A stretch of 64,000 nucleotides of DNA, taken from positions 1-64,000 of the forward strand of contig CAZTJC010000008.1 of NCBI GenBank assembly GCA_964613945.1, written 5' to 3'. Under the pieces are notes generated by a model. That model was not told the DNA's origin. It saw only the letters and a list, made by a program, of their open reading frames with translations, and did not search any database. The position numbers were made by a program, and so were the translations under genes. The stretch comes from JAVVHH01 sp964613945 (GTDB lineage Bacteria; Pseudomonadota; Alphaproteobacteria; Acetobacterales; Acetobacteraceae). This document shows, in pieces, positions 16,771-25,890 of this stretch (positions are counted from its first letter, which is position 1; every line of letters begins with the position of its first letter).

Positions 16771-17701
16771 CGAACCCATCATCTTGTCTGGCGACACCGT
16801 CGGGATCGACGACGATTTCCTCCCCAACGACCTGCCTCCCGACGAAGAGGTCGTGGACGAGGAGCCGCAACCCGGCAATCGCGTCGTCCGCGTCCGCGAC
16901 TTGGACATCGGCAACGACAATCCGTTCGTTCTGATCGCCGGCCCCTGCCAGATCGAGTCGGAGGCGCATGCCTTCGAGATGGCCGACGCGCTGACCGCGA
17001 TGGCCAAGCAGTTCGGCATCGGCCTCATCTACAAAAGCAGCTTCGACAAGGCCAACCGCACCAGCGCCTCGGCCGCCCGCGGCGTCGGCATGGAGAAGGG
17101 CCTCGCGATCCTCGCTGCTGTCCGCGAACGCTTCGCAATCCCTGTCCTGACCGACGTCCACACCGCCGAACAATGCGATCCGGCCGCGGAAGCCGTCGAC
17201 GTCCTGCAGATTCCGGCTTTTCTCTGCCGCCAGACCGACCTGCTGATCGCCGCCGGGGAAACCGGCCGCACCATCAACGTCAAGAAGGGGCAGTTCCTGG
17301 CCCCCTGGGACATGGCTAACGTCGCCGCCAAGATTGCCGATACCGGCAACGAGAGCATCCTGCTGACTGAGCGCGGCGCCAGCTTCGGCTACAATACTCT
17401 CGTCTCGGATTTCCGGGCGCTACCGATCATGGCGCGCACCGGCTATCCCGTCGTTTTCGATGTGACCCACTCCGTCCAGCAGCCCGGCGGACAGGGCACG
17501 AGTTCAGGCGGCCAGCGCGAGTTCGCCCCGACGCTGGCACGTGCCGCTACTGCCGTCGGCGTGGCAGCCCTGTTCATCGAAACTCATCGCAACCCCGATC
17601 AGGCGCCGAGCGACGGGCCCACGATGATCCCGCTCGCCGATATGCCGGCGCTCCTGGCGCGCCTAGTCGCGATCGACCGACTGATCAAGAAGGTCCCGTA
17701 G
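16763..17701 (+). CDS. kdsA: 3-deoxy-D-manno-octulosonate 8-phosphate synthase
   Basis: Condenses arabinose-5-phosphate and PEP to KDO-8-phosphate for LPS inner core. The 312-residue reading has the KDO8P synthase motifs FVLIAGPCQIES, IYKSSFDKANR, FLCRQTDLL, NVKKGQFLAPWDM, FDVTHSVQQPGG and FIETHRNPDQAPSDGP. It starts at TTG 16763, overlapping the pyrG end by 8 bases. The first 38 or so residues are very acidic and not conserved, giving about 30 more than usual. A start nearer residue 50 (an in-frame TTG) would give the normal length but would not overlap pyrG. The exact start is uncertain. Confidence 0.92.
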   Translation: MSDEPIILSGDTVGIDDDFLPNDLPPDEEVVDEEPQPGNRVVRVRDLDIGNDNPFVLIAGPCQIESEAHAFEMADALTAMAKQFGIGLIYKSSFDKANRTSASAARGVGMEKGLAILAAVRERFAIPVLTDVHTAEQCDPAAEAVDVLQIPAFLCRQTDLLIAAGETGRTINVKKGQFLAPWDMANVAAKIADTGNESILLTERGASFGYNTLVSDFRALPIMARTGYPVVFDVTHSVQQPGGQGTSSGGQREFAPTLARAATAVGVAALFIETHRNPDQAPSDGPTMIPLADMPALLARLVAIDRLIKKVP

Positions 17702-17717
17702 CGAAGGTCGGTGTCGC

Positions 17718-18287
17718 CTAGTTGGGCGCCCGGAAGCTAGCGACATACTTCGCTAGCAACGGGATGTCGTCATCCTCGACGCTTTGAGCGGCTTCGTTCA
17801 TCGCCGGGCTATAACCGCGGCGAGTATTGTTCTTGTAGGTCACCAGCGCCTCGCGGACATATTCGACATGCTGCCCGGCGATGTGGGGGATCGTTCCCTG
17901 CCCGGCCAAATTCGGCATGTGGCACGAGTTGCAGTGATATTTGTCGACCAGGGCGGCTCCAGCCGTTTCCTCGGCCGCCGTCAATGCCGGCGCCGGTGGC
18001 GGCGCGGGCATCTTGTTGAACAACGCCCCGAGCGTGCGCAGATCGTCGTCGCTGAGCCCGGCCGCCATTGCGTTCATCGGATCGGCCTTCCGGATGTCTT
18101 CCCGGAACATGTAGAGCTGCGAAAGAATGTAGTTGACTGGCATCCCGCCCAGCGACGGTACGGTTGGAATGGCCGAAGCGCCGTTCTTGCCATGGCAGGC
18201 CAGGCAGGTGGGCAGCCGTTCATCGACCGTCTGCGCCCCCGCCGGTAGGGCCAGGAGCATCGCCGCGGCTACGAGTGCTGCCCGCAT
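17718..18287 (-). CDS. Periplasmic diheme cytochrome c (c4-like)
   Basis: 189 residues with a signal peptide (MRAALVAAAMLLALPAGA). Two haem-binding CxxCH sites, CLACH at 28-32 and CNSCH at 119-123, with a Met-rich region around each, fit a diheme c4-type electron carrier. I chose the ATG at 18287, with AGGA upstream; a longer reading to 18458 lacks a signal peptide at its start. It is the last gene of a minus-strand trio with the sugar dehydrogenase and porin and is a likely electron acceptor for the dehydrogenase. It converges on kdsA with a 16-base gap. Confidence 0.88.
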   Translation of the reverse strand: MRAALVAAAMLLALPAGAQTVDERLPTCLACHGKNGASAIPTVPSLGGMPVNYILSQLYMFREDIRKADPMNAMAAGLSDDDLRTLGALFNKMPAPPPAPALTAAEETAGAALVDKYHCNSCHMPNLAGQGTIPHIAGQHVEYVREALVTYKNNTRRGYSPAMNEAAQSVEDDDIPLLAKYVASFRAPN

Positions 18288-18311
18288 ATGTCTCAATCCT
18301 TCAATAGAAAA

Positions 18312-18337
18312 GGGTCCGCACCTTTCGGCACGGACCC
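18312..18337 (-). terminator. GNRA-type hairpin with T-tract between dehydrogenase and cytochrome genes
   Basis: On the minus strand an 11-base stem (GGGTCCGTGCC paired with GGTGCGGACCC, two G-T wobbles) encloses a GAAA loop and is followed by TTTT. It lies 20 bases after the dehydrogenase stop and 24 bases before the cytochrome c start. It looks like an intrinsic terminator or attenuator that would lower expression of the cytochrome gene relative to the dehydrogenase. Confidence 0.65.
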
Positions 18338-18357
18338 ATAAGGTGGTTTGGTCTCTC

Positions 18358-19611
18358 TTAGTTCGTCTTGCTAACGCGCCAGAGTGCACCGTTCCAATCG
18401 TCGGACACGATGATCGAGCCGTCCGGCATCGGCTGAACGTCGACCGGACGCCCGACATAGTTGTTGTTCTGCAGGAATCCGGTCAGGAACGGTGTCTGCG
18501 ATGCCACCGAACCGTCTTCGTTCAGCTTAATCACCACCACGTCGCCGCCAAGCTTGATCGTCCGGTCCCACGAGCCGTGCAGCGCGGCAAAGATCGCGCC
18601 CTTGTAGTCGGAACCGAACGCCGTTCCGTTATAGAACCGCATCCCCAACGACGCGACGTGCGGTCCGAGCAAGGCGGCCGGCTTGGCGTAGTCGTCGCAG
18701 TTCTTGCCCCAGCCGAACTCCGGGTCGGTAAAGTTGCCCTGATGGCAATACGGGTAGCCAAAATTCGGCGCCGTCTTTGTCGCTGCCGGCACCATGTGCA
18801 GCGTATCGTTCGGTAGGTCCTCGCTGACCCAATCACGCCCGTTATTGGTGAAGTAAAAATCCTTCGTCGCCGGATTCCAGTCAAAACCGACCGAGTTCCG
18901 CACTCCGGTCGCGACCATCTCGACGTTCTTGCCATCGAGGTCCATGCGCCGGATCTGCGCATTGGACGGCGGCGGAATCAGGATGTTGCCGGGTGCGCCA
19001 ATCGGCACATACAGCTTGTTGTCTGGCCCGATGCCGATGAACTTCCACCCATGCGCCTCGTCGGACGGCAGATCGTCATAGATCAGCACCGGCTTCGGCG
19101 GATTGTCGAGGCTCGCTTCAATGTTGTCGTAGCGCGTGATCCGGTTCAACTCGGCCACGTATAAGCTACCATTATGGAACGCCACGCCATTCGGCCGATA
19201 CAGCCCCTTGGCGATCACCTTCACCGTCGGCTTGCCGCCATTGGCGCCCGGTACCACCGCATACACCTTGTCCAGCAACCGGTTACCGACGAACACAATC
19301 CCCGATGGCGTCACCGCCAGCGACCGTGCATCTGCCATGCCGGTCGCATACGGCTCGACCTTGAACCCGGCCGGCACCTTCAACTTGTCGGTCGGCATGT
19401 CGGCGGCCGCAGTCGGTAGCGGCGGTGAGTCGACCGGCGCCAGCGTGTTGCCCTTGGGTCGATCAAAAAGCGCATCGCCGCGTGAATTCGGCACGGTCAC
19501 GCCGGGGCCGCTCGTCTTCGGCGCTTCCTTCGGCAGCTGCGCCATTGCGGTGCCGCCAAGTAGGGCGACCGCGAACGCCGCCAAGGCAGCGCGTTTCAAA
19601 GCCTTTTGCAC
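18358..19611 (-). CDS. Periplasmic sorbosone-dehydrogenase-like PQQ-type sugar dehydrogenase
   Basis: 417 residues with a Sec signal peptide (AALAAFAVALLGGTAMAQ). The body is a six-bladed beta-propeller of the soluble glucose/sorbosone dehydrogenase type: VPAGFKVEPYATGMADARSLAV, GLYRPNGVAFHNGSLYVAEL, HGWKFIGIGPDNKLYV, GVRNSVGFDWNP, LGPHVASLGMRFY, GAIFAALHGSWDR. The family oxidises sugars in the periplasm using PQQ. No PQQ synthesis gene is in the window. It lies 87 bases after the OprB porin and before the cytochrome c. Substrate and cofactor are inferred. Confidence 0.82.
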   Translation of the reverse strand: MQKALKRAALAAFAVALLGGTAMAQLPKEAPKTSGPGVTVPNSRGDALFDRPKGNTLAPVDSPPLPTAAADMPTDKLKVPAGFKVEPYATGMADARSLAVTPSGIVFVGNRLLDKVYAVVPGANGGKPTVKVIAKGLYRPNGVAFHNGSLYVAELNRITRYDNIEASLDNPPKPVLIYDDLPSDEAHGWKFIGIGPDNKLYVPIGAPGNILIPPPSNAQIRRMDLDGKNVEMVATGVRNSVGFDWNPATKDFYFTNNGRDWVSEDLPNDTLHMVPAATKTAPNFGYPYCHQGNFTDPEFGWGKNCDDYAKPAALLGPHVASLGMRFYNGTAFGSDYKGAIFAALHGSWDRTIKLGGDVVVIKLNEDGSVASQTPFLTGFLQNNNYVGRPVDVQPMPDGSIIVSDDWNGALWRVSKTN

Positions 19612-19698
19612 TGGACTCTCCCCTATGGATTTTTATTCCGACGTACTCTGGAGCAACTCCGGCAGTGGTGTCCAGGGTTCTTCATTAGCGAAGGTAGA

Positions 19699-21108
19699 TC
19701 ACTCCTCGCCCAAGGAACTCGGCAGCCCCAAAAGCTGATTGACGCTGACAGATAGCTTCAACCCCAGCACCAGCGCATCCTTGGGCGCGAACTTCGCGCT
19801 CGGCCGGCCGATCGAATCGGGATTGACCAGATACTGCATGCTTCCCGCCAGATAGATGCCTTCCGTCAGTTTATAGTTGTAGTTGGCCTCGAAGATCCCC
19901 TGGTTGCGACTGACGAAGCTGGCGCTGCCCGCTTTGGTCAACAGGCCGTTGATGTAGCCGTTCTCCTTGTTCGATAGCTGGATGAACGTCGCCAACAAGC
20001 CGATCTGGTCCGCCGGACGGCTGGCGCTCGGCCCGGTCCAGATCCCGCCCGCCACCGCCTCGAGCGAGAACAGGCCCTTGCCGTCGAACGGTACACCCGC
20101 CGTCGCGAACACCGCGATCCCGCGTTGACCCGGCCCGGTTTCCGGCCGCCACACCACCTGATCACCCAAGGCGTAGGCGCCGCTCCGCCCACCGCTGTAC
20201 GTCAGCGGCGCCCCACCAAACTGCGCACGCGAGCGACCGCGTGTGTTCAGGAACGGGTCGTTATACGGCGCCGAGTTGTACCATCCGCCCAGCTTGAAGT
20301 GCCGCGGGTACGGGTCGGTCGAATACTCGGTGCCGTAACCGGCCTCGAACGGCACCACGTAGCCGGTCGAATGGTTCAGCCCCCAATCGAACCCGCTATC
20401 GCTGTTGCGCCGCGAGTTGGTCTCGAACGCACCGGCCTTGAGATAGACCGGGCTGACCGGATTATAGCGCACGTAGCCGCCCCAGTTGACGTAGGGGAAG
20501 CCCGGGAACCCGGCCACCGCCTGCGTCAGCTCGAACGGACAATCCGCCACGTTCTGGAACCGGCATCCATAGGTCGACCGCGCGAACGAGCCGGTGGCGT
20601 TGGCCCGCCCGACTACAAAGGTGAGCTGCTTGTCGAACAGGCTCTGCTCGTACGTCAGCTCCGCCAGCTCGAACTGCTTCTTCGGATAGTAGAAGGACTG
20701 CACCTTGGTGCGCGACCCGATGTGATCGGTCGACAGCTCGTGCCCGTAGAATTGCGCAAACGTCGCATGCACCTGGCCGCCCTGGATGCCGGCCAGCTTG
20801 GCCATGTCGAGATCCGCCCCGAACAACACCACGCCGGACGTATCGACGCCCTGCGACAACCCACCGGTCGGATTGCCGGCGAAGCTCTGCACATACCGCA
20901 CTCGTGGCAGGATCCCGGCATCGTAGAGTTGCTGCCCCACGCGGACCACCGGTTCCAGCGCCGTCCCGAGCAACGGGCTCGGTGCCCGGCGCACTTCGCT
21001 CGGGCCAGGCTGGAACACCGGCAACCGAGTCATCTCCTCTCCCGCGTCAGCCCCTCCGAGCAGGATCGATAGTGCGCCCATCAGCAGCGAGCGCATTTTT
21101 GCGTTCAT
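19699..21108 (-). CDS. OprB-family carbohydrate-selective outer-membrane porin
   Basis: 469 residues with a signal peptide (SLLMGALSILLGGADA) and alternating-hydrophobicity strands through the whole length, as expected of a 16-stranded porin. OprB features include PVVRVGQQLYDAGILPRVRY, FAQFYGHELSTDHIG, LFDKQLTFVVGRAN, FGADLDMAKLAG and a C-terminal VLGLKLSVSVNQ strand. The family lets sugars cross the outer membrane. I chose the ATG at 21108 with GGGGGAA upstream. It is the first gene of the minus-strand porin-dehydrogenase-cytochrome set and is divergent from eno by 115 bases. Confidence 0.83.
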   Translation of the reverse strand: MNAKMRSLLMGALSILLGGADAGEEMTRLPVFQPGPSEVRRAPSPLLGTALEPVVRVGQQLYDAGILPRVRYVQSFAGNPTGGLSQGVDTSGVVLFGADLDMAKLAGIQGGQVHATFAQFYGHELSTDHIGSRTKVQSFYYPKKQFELAELTYEQSLFDKQLTFVVGRANATGSFARSTYGCRFQNVADCPFELTQAVAGFPGFPYVNWGGYVRYNPVSPVYLKAGAFETNSRRNSDSGFDWGLNHSTGYVVPFEAGYGTEYSTDPYPRHFKLGGWYNSAPYNDPFLNTRGRSRAQFGGAPLTYSGGRSGAYALGDQVVWRPETGPGQRGIAVFATAGVPFDGKGLFSLEAVAGGIWTGPSASRPADQIGLLATFIQLSNKENGYINGLLTKAGSASFVSRNQGIFEANYNYKLTEGIYLAGSMQYLVNPDSIGRPSAKFAPKDALVLGLKLSVSVNQLLGLPSSLGEE

Positions 21109-21223
21109 CTCGGTTCCCCCACCCCCGAATGACATCGCCTACGACTGAAAGCCAGCCCGGGCCGACTTGGCGGACGATGCCCCCGATGTTAGGGACCCCC
21201 AAATCACATTGGACGGTTTTTCC

Positions 21224-22504
<1,281 letters not shown>

Positions 22505-22514
22505 CGCACACGCG

Positions 22515-22907
22515 ATGAGTGCAGCGCGCGCGGCGATCGGTTATGCTCCCGGCATGTCGGGATTCGTCACGCGCGCTGGTCAGTCGCTTCGCAACGGGTT
22601 GCGGGCCATGCTGTTGCCCGCCCTCTTCCTGTTTCTGGTCGCCTACTTTCTCTACAACGCCACCCAAGGGGATCGCGGCCTCCAGGCTTATGCGCTTCGG
22701 CAGGAGCAGCTGAAGGGCGTCCAAGCCGATCTGGCCAAGGCACAGACGGATCAGGCTGGCTGGGAGCGCCGGGTCGGCGAATTACGGTCGCAGCGTGTCG
22801 ACCCCGACATGCTGGACGAGCGTGCCCGCGCGATGCTCAACCTCGCCGATCCGAATGATGTCGTCGTCCCTTATGGTCAGGGTAAGAAGCTGTTCACGCC
22901 GCCCTGA
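22515..22907 (+). CDS. ftsB: Septum-formation initiator, FtsB/DivIC-like
   Basis: Small bitopic division protein that with FtsL and FtsQ recruits later septal proteins. 130 residues from the ATG at 22515, or 117 from the ATG at 22554; neither has a clear ribosome binding site. One membrane helix (LLPALFLFLVAYFLYNA) is followed by a heptad-like coiled coil (QEQLKGVQADLAKAQTDQAGWERRVG) and the ERARAMLNLADPNDVVV tail with the usual FtsB end. It is 10 bases after eno and ends directly against the convergent methyltransferase gene, with no gap. Confidence 0.82.
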   Translation: MSAARAAIGYAPGMSGFVTRAGQSLRNGLRAMLLPALFLFLVAYFLYNATQGDRGLQAYALRQEQLKGVQADLAKAQTDQAGWERRVGELRSQRVDPDMLDERARAMLNLADPNDVVVPYGQGKKLFTPP

Positions 22908-23654
22908 TCAACCGAGACTGAGCTGATCACCCCCGCGCAGGACGCCGTCGATGACAGGCAGATACGCACCGCCCTCCCCGTGCAGCACGATCTGACTCTG
23001 CCGCACCGGCCCCGACTTCCCCGCCCAACGTTGCATCAGCGTCAGCTTAGGCGTCCGGCCTAGTTTCGGCGCCAACGACAGGTCGACGCCACTCCCGAGC
23101 CCGGCCGCGGTGCAGGCCGCCGCCGTCCGGATCGCCAACGCCGGCGGGACAATCATCGTCAGCGATCCTCCCTGTGTCAGCGCTCTCGCCAACGCCGCGA
23201 CCCACGCCTCAACCCCCGCGCTCTCCTGCTTGGCCAACCGTCGCCGCGCGACCGGCGACGCGGTCGAGTGCGGATCGTGCCATGGCGGGTTGGCCATCAC
23301 GTGCGACGCCGGCGGCAGCGCGATGGTCGTCACGTCGCCGGTCAGGACCGTCAGCTCGGCCAACCCGTTATCGGCGACGTTCGCCCGCGCCAGGTCGGCC
23401 ATCGCCGGGTCGATCTCGACGCCGATGCCACGAACACCGGTTACCCGCTTGGCCAGGCAGATCAATCCTGCTCCCGCCCCGATTCCAGCCTCGACTACTA
23501 AGTCGCCCGCCAGCGCCGGCACGCTCGCAGCCAGCAACACCGGCTCGATCCCCGTCCGATACCCGTCTCGCGGCTGCGCATATTGCACCCGCCCGTCGAG
23601 CAGCGTTCCCCTCGTGGTCTCGATCTCTCTCGTCAAAGGCGGCGTCACCTCCAC
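22908..23654 (-). CDS. N6-adenine methyltransferase, TrmN6-like
   Basis: 248 residues, a SAM-dependent methyltransferase. SAM motif I is in VEAGIGAGAGLICLA and the acidic loop is GIGVEIDP. Motif IV is ANPPW, which is the NPPY/F/W signature of N6-adenine methyltransferases. The order and length fit TrmN6 (YfiC), which modifies A37 of tRNA1-Val. It starts at GTG 23654, and the preceding DUF2007 stop shares one base with it (TAGTG). It ends directly against ftsB on the other strand. Confidence 0.78.
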   Translation of the reverse strand: MEVTPPLTREIETTRGTLLDGRVQYAQPRDGYRTGIEPVLLAASVPALAGDLVVEAGIGAGAGLICLAKRVTGVRGIGVEIDPAMADLARANVADNGLAELTVLTGDVTTIALPPASHVMANPPWHDPHSTASPVARRRLAKQESAGVEAWVAALARALTQGGSLTMIVPPALAIRTAAACTAAGLGSGVDLSLAPKLGRTPKLTLMQRWAGKSGPVRQSQIVLHGEGGAYLPVIDGVLRGGDQLSLG

Positions 23655-23860
23655 TACAACAGCTCCGCCTCCCGCAGCACCCGACGCGCCTGCGTCTCGT
23701 CCTCCTCCAGCACCGCCAGCCGTCGCGGGATCGCGCCGATGCTGCCTTCCACGGCGCTGACATACCCGTCCAGCAGCACGCTTTCGATCCCCGCATCGCG
23801 CAACAATGCCGACATGAAACTCAGGCGCACGAGATCGTTGGTCTGGGCGAGCGTTCGCAT
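23654..23860 (-). CDS. DUF2007-family small protein
   Basis: 68 residues: a short hydrophilic start (MRTLAQTNDLVRLSFMSALL), the centre DAGIESVLLDGYVSAVEGSIGAIP, and RRLAVLEEDETQARRVL. This matches the DUF2007 group described only as putative signal-transducing proteins with a ferredoxin-like fold. I chose the ATG at 23860, since a longer reading to 24181 runs antisense across the polyprenyl synthase gene. It is translationally coupled to the methyltransferase that follows. Confidence 0.72.
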   Translation of the reverse strand: MRTLAQTNDLVRLSFMSALLRDAGIESVLLDGYVSAVEGSIGAIPRRLAVLEEDETQARRVLREAELL

Positions 23861-23909
23861 CCTGGCTTTAAGTCCCGGTCGGTCGTATTCGATGGCGGTG
23901 TGCCATAGC

Positions 23910-23939
23910 TTGACCGTTTTTCTGCCGCGCCGATATGGT
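23910..23939 (+). promoter_or_regulatory. Sigma70-type promoter of the polyprenyl synthase gene
   Basis: TTGACC (23910-23915), an 18-base spacer and TATGGT (23934-23939), about 55 bases before the start codon. Both hexamers match the alphaproteobacterial housekeeping consensus reasonably well. It overlaps the upstream region of the divergent DUF2007 gene. Confidence 0.5.
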
Positions 23940-23993
23940 GCTGCGATGCGGCGTAGCAATTGACTACCTCCGCTGGACCATCGGGAGTCCGAC

Positions 23994-25022
23994 TTGAACA
24001 ACGTTTCCCCGCCTCTGCAGGTCCGCGCACCAGGGTCCCCCGAACCGGACGCGCTTTCTCGGCTGACTGACCTCGTCGCGGCCGATCTTCTGGCCTGCAA
24101 CCGAACCATCCTTGCCCGGATGGACAGTCCGGTCGCTCTCATTCCGCAGCTGGCCGCGCACATCGTTGCTGCCGGCGGCAAGCGCCTGCGCCCGGTGCTG
24201 ACCCTGGCCTGCGCCCGCCTGTGCGGCTACGAGGGCGCCCGTCACGTCGAGCTCGCCGCTTGTGTCGAGTTCATCCATACCGCGACCCTGCTGCATGACG
24301 ACGTCGTCGACGAGAGCATGCTCCGCCGCGGCCTCTCCACCGCCAATTCGGTGTTCGGCAACAAGGCATCCGTCCTGGTCGGCGACTTCCTGTTCGCCCG
24401 CGCCTTCCAGCTCATGGTCGCCGATGGCTCGCTCCCGGTGCTCGGCATCCTGTCCAAAGCAGCCGCGACGATCGCGGAAGGCGAAGTTCATCAACTCGTC
24501 ATCCAGAACGATCTGGCTACGACCAGGGCGCAGTATCTGGAGATGATCCGCGGCAAGACCGCCGCGCTGTTCGCGGCAGCCTGCGAGGTGGGCGGCGTCG
24601 TCGCCGATCGGCCGTCGGCCGAATGTCGTGCCCTGGCTGCGTTCGGCGACGATCTCGGCATCGCCTTTCAACTGGTCGACGACGCCTTGGACTATGCTGC
24701 CGACCAGGCCACGCTGGGCAAGACCGTGGGTGACGACTTCCGCGAAGGCAAGATCACCTTGCCCGTCCTGGCTGCTTTTCATGCCGCCGATGAGACCGAA
24801 CGTGCCTTCTGGGTCCGCACCATCGAAGCGAGCGATCAGTCGCCGGAAGATCTCGACCATGCGCTCGCGCTTATCGAGCGTACCGGGGCCATCCAAACCA
24901 CGCTCGACTTCGCAACCGAGTTCGCCACTTCGGCCAAGAGGAGCCTTGATATTTTCCCGCCCAGCCCGCTCCGCGACGCCCTGACCGACGTCGCCGACTT
25001 TACGGTCAGCCGCGCCCGCTAA
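23994..25022 (+). CDS. ispB: Long-chain polyprenyl diphosphate synthase (octaprenyl type)
   Basis: 342 residues, all-helical trans-prenyltransferase. The first aspartate-rich motif is LHDDVVDES, followed by RRG; the second is LVDDALDY, and GKRLRPVLTL is the IPP-binding block. It supplies the ubiquinone side chain; chain length is inferred from family resemblance. The start is a TTG with GGGAG 7 bases upstream. The end overlaps the convergent tpiA by 4 bases. Confidence 0.9.
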   Translation: MNNVSPPLQVRAPGSPEPDALSRLTDLVAADLLACNRTILARMDSPVALIPQLAAHIVAAGGKRLRPVLTLACARLCGYEGARHVELAACVEFIHTATLLHDDVVDESMLRRGLSTANSVFGNKASVLVGDFLFARAFQLMVADGSLPVLGILSKAAATIAEGEVHQLVIQNDLATTRAQYLEMIRGKTAALFAAACEVGGVVADRPSAECRALAAFGDDLGIAFQLVDDALDYAADQATLGKTVGDDFREGKITLPVLAAFHAADETERAFWVRTIEASDQSPEDLDHALALIERTGAIQTTLDFATEFATSAKRSLDIFPPSPLRDALTDVADFTVSRAR

Positions 25023-25759
25023 GTCGCGGCGCGCGACGCCCGGGCGATCGCCAGGAAATCCTCGGCCACCAGGCTGGCCCCGCCGACCAGCGCGCCCCCG
25101 ACCAGCGGCAACGCCAGTATCGCCCCTGCTCCTGCCGGCTTGACCGATCCGCCGTAGAGGATCCGCACCGTCTGCCCAGCCGCCCCGAGCGTGTCGGCAA
25201 GTTGGTCGTGAATGCACTGGTGCATGGCGACGATGTCACCGTGCTCCGCCACCCGTCCGGTGCCGATCGCCCAGATCGGCTCGTATGCTACCACGCCCGT
25301 GAACCCGGGTGGCACGCTGCCATCGACCTGCGACGCCACCACCGTCTCGGCCGCCCCGGCCAGCCGCTGCTGCTCCGTCTCGCCGACGCAGATGATCGGC
25401 AGCAACCCGGCCGCCATCGCCGCCGCCGCTTTGTCACGCACCAACCCGTTAGCCTCTGCATAGCCCTGCCGGCGCTCCGAGTGCCCCAGGATCACCCAAC
25501 CCGCCCCAGCATCGCGCAACATCTCGGCGGAGATGTCGCCGGTATAGGCGCCCTTGGACTGCACCAGGCAGTCCTGGCCGCCGACGCCCACGTCACTCCC
25601 TCGCAGCGCATCCGCCACCGCGGCCAGCACCGTTGCCGGCGGACACAGCACCAGCTCGCAGCCGACCCCGTCCGCGCCCGCCCGCACCGCCTCAGCCAGC
25701 GCGACGCCGTCGGCGCGCAATCCGTTCATCTTCCAGTTCCCGGCGATCAACTGCCGCAT
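25019..25759 (-). CDS. tpiA: Triose-phosphate isomerase
   Basis: Interconverts dihydroxyacetone phosphate and glyceraldehyde 3-phosphate. 246 residues, TIM barrel. The catalytic residues are visible: Asn and Lys in AGNWKMNG, His in ILGHSERR, Glu in VVAYEPIWAIGTG; the phosphate loop is ILYGGSVKP and GALVGGASL. Divergent from ppiD by 131 bases and convergent with the polyprenyl synthase gene by a 4-base overlap. Confidence 0.97.
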   Translation of the reverse strand: MRQLIAGNWKMNGLRADGVALAEAVRAGADGVGCELVLCPPATVLAAVADALRGSDVGVGGQDCLVQSKGAYTGDISAEMLRDAGAGWVILGHSERRQGYAEANGLVRDKAAAAMAAGLLPIICVGETEQQRLAGAAETVVASQVDGSVPPGFTGVVAYEPIWAIGTGRVAEHGDIVAMHQCIHDQLADTLGAAGQTVRILYGGSVKPAGAGAILALPLVGGALVGGASLVAEDFLAIARASRAAT

Positions 25760-25812
25760 ACGAGCTCCACACGTTCAAACCATCGGCGTCCATATTGCCG
25801 CCCGGGTAACAT

Positions 25813-25842
25813 CTGGCAAATCGGGTTGGCCCTGCCTATGGT
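25813..25842 (+). promoter_or_regulatory. Possible promoter of the ppiD-trp-moa run
   Basis: CTGGCA (25813-25818), 18 bases, TATGGT (25837-25842), about 48 bases before ppiD. The -10 is identical to that proposed for the polyprenyl synthase promoter. The -35 matches TTGACA at four of six positions. This is the only promoter-like site I see at the head of the operon. Confidence 0.35.
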
Positions 25843-25890
25843 GCGGCCCTCTCAGCCGCCCCCTCTGTCTCACCACGGGCCCATCCGAAC

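Noticed and set aside
21167..21195. TTGGCG-17-TAGGGA upstream of eno as a promoter
   Set aside because: The -10 is poor and the -35 is common in GC-rich DNA; not good enough to list.
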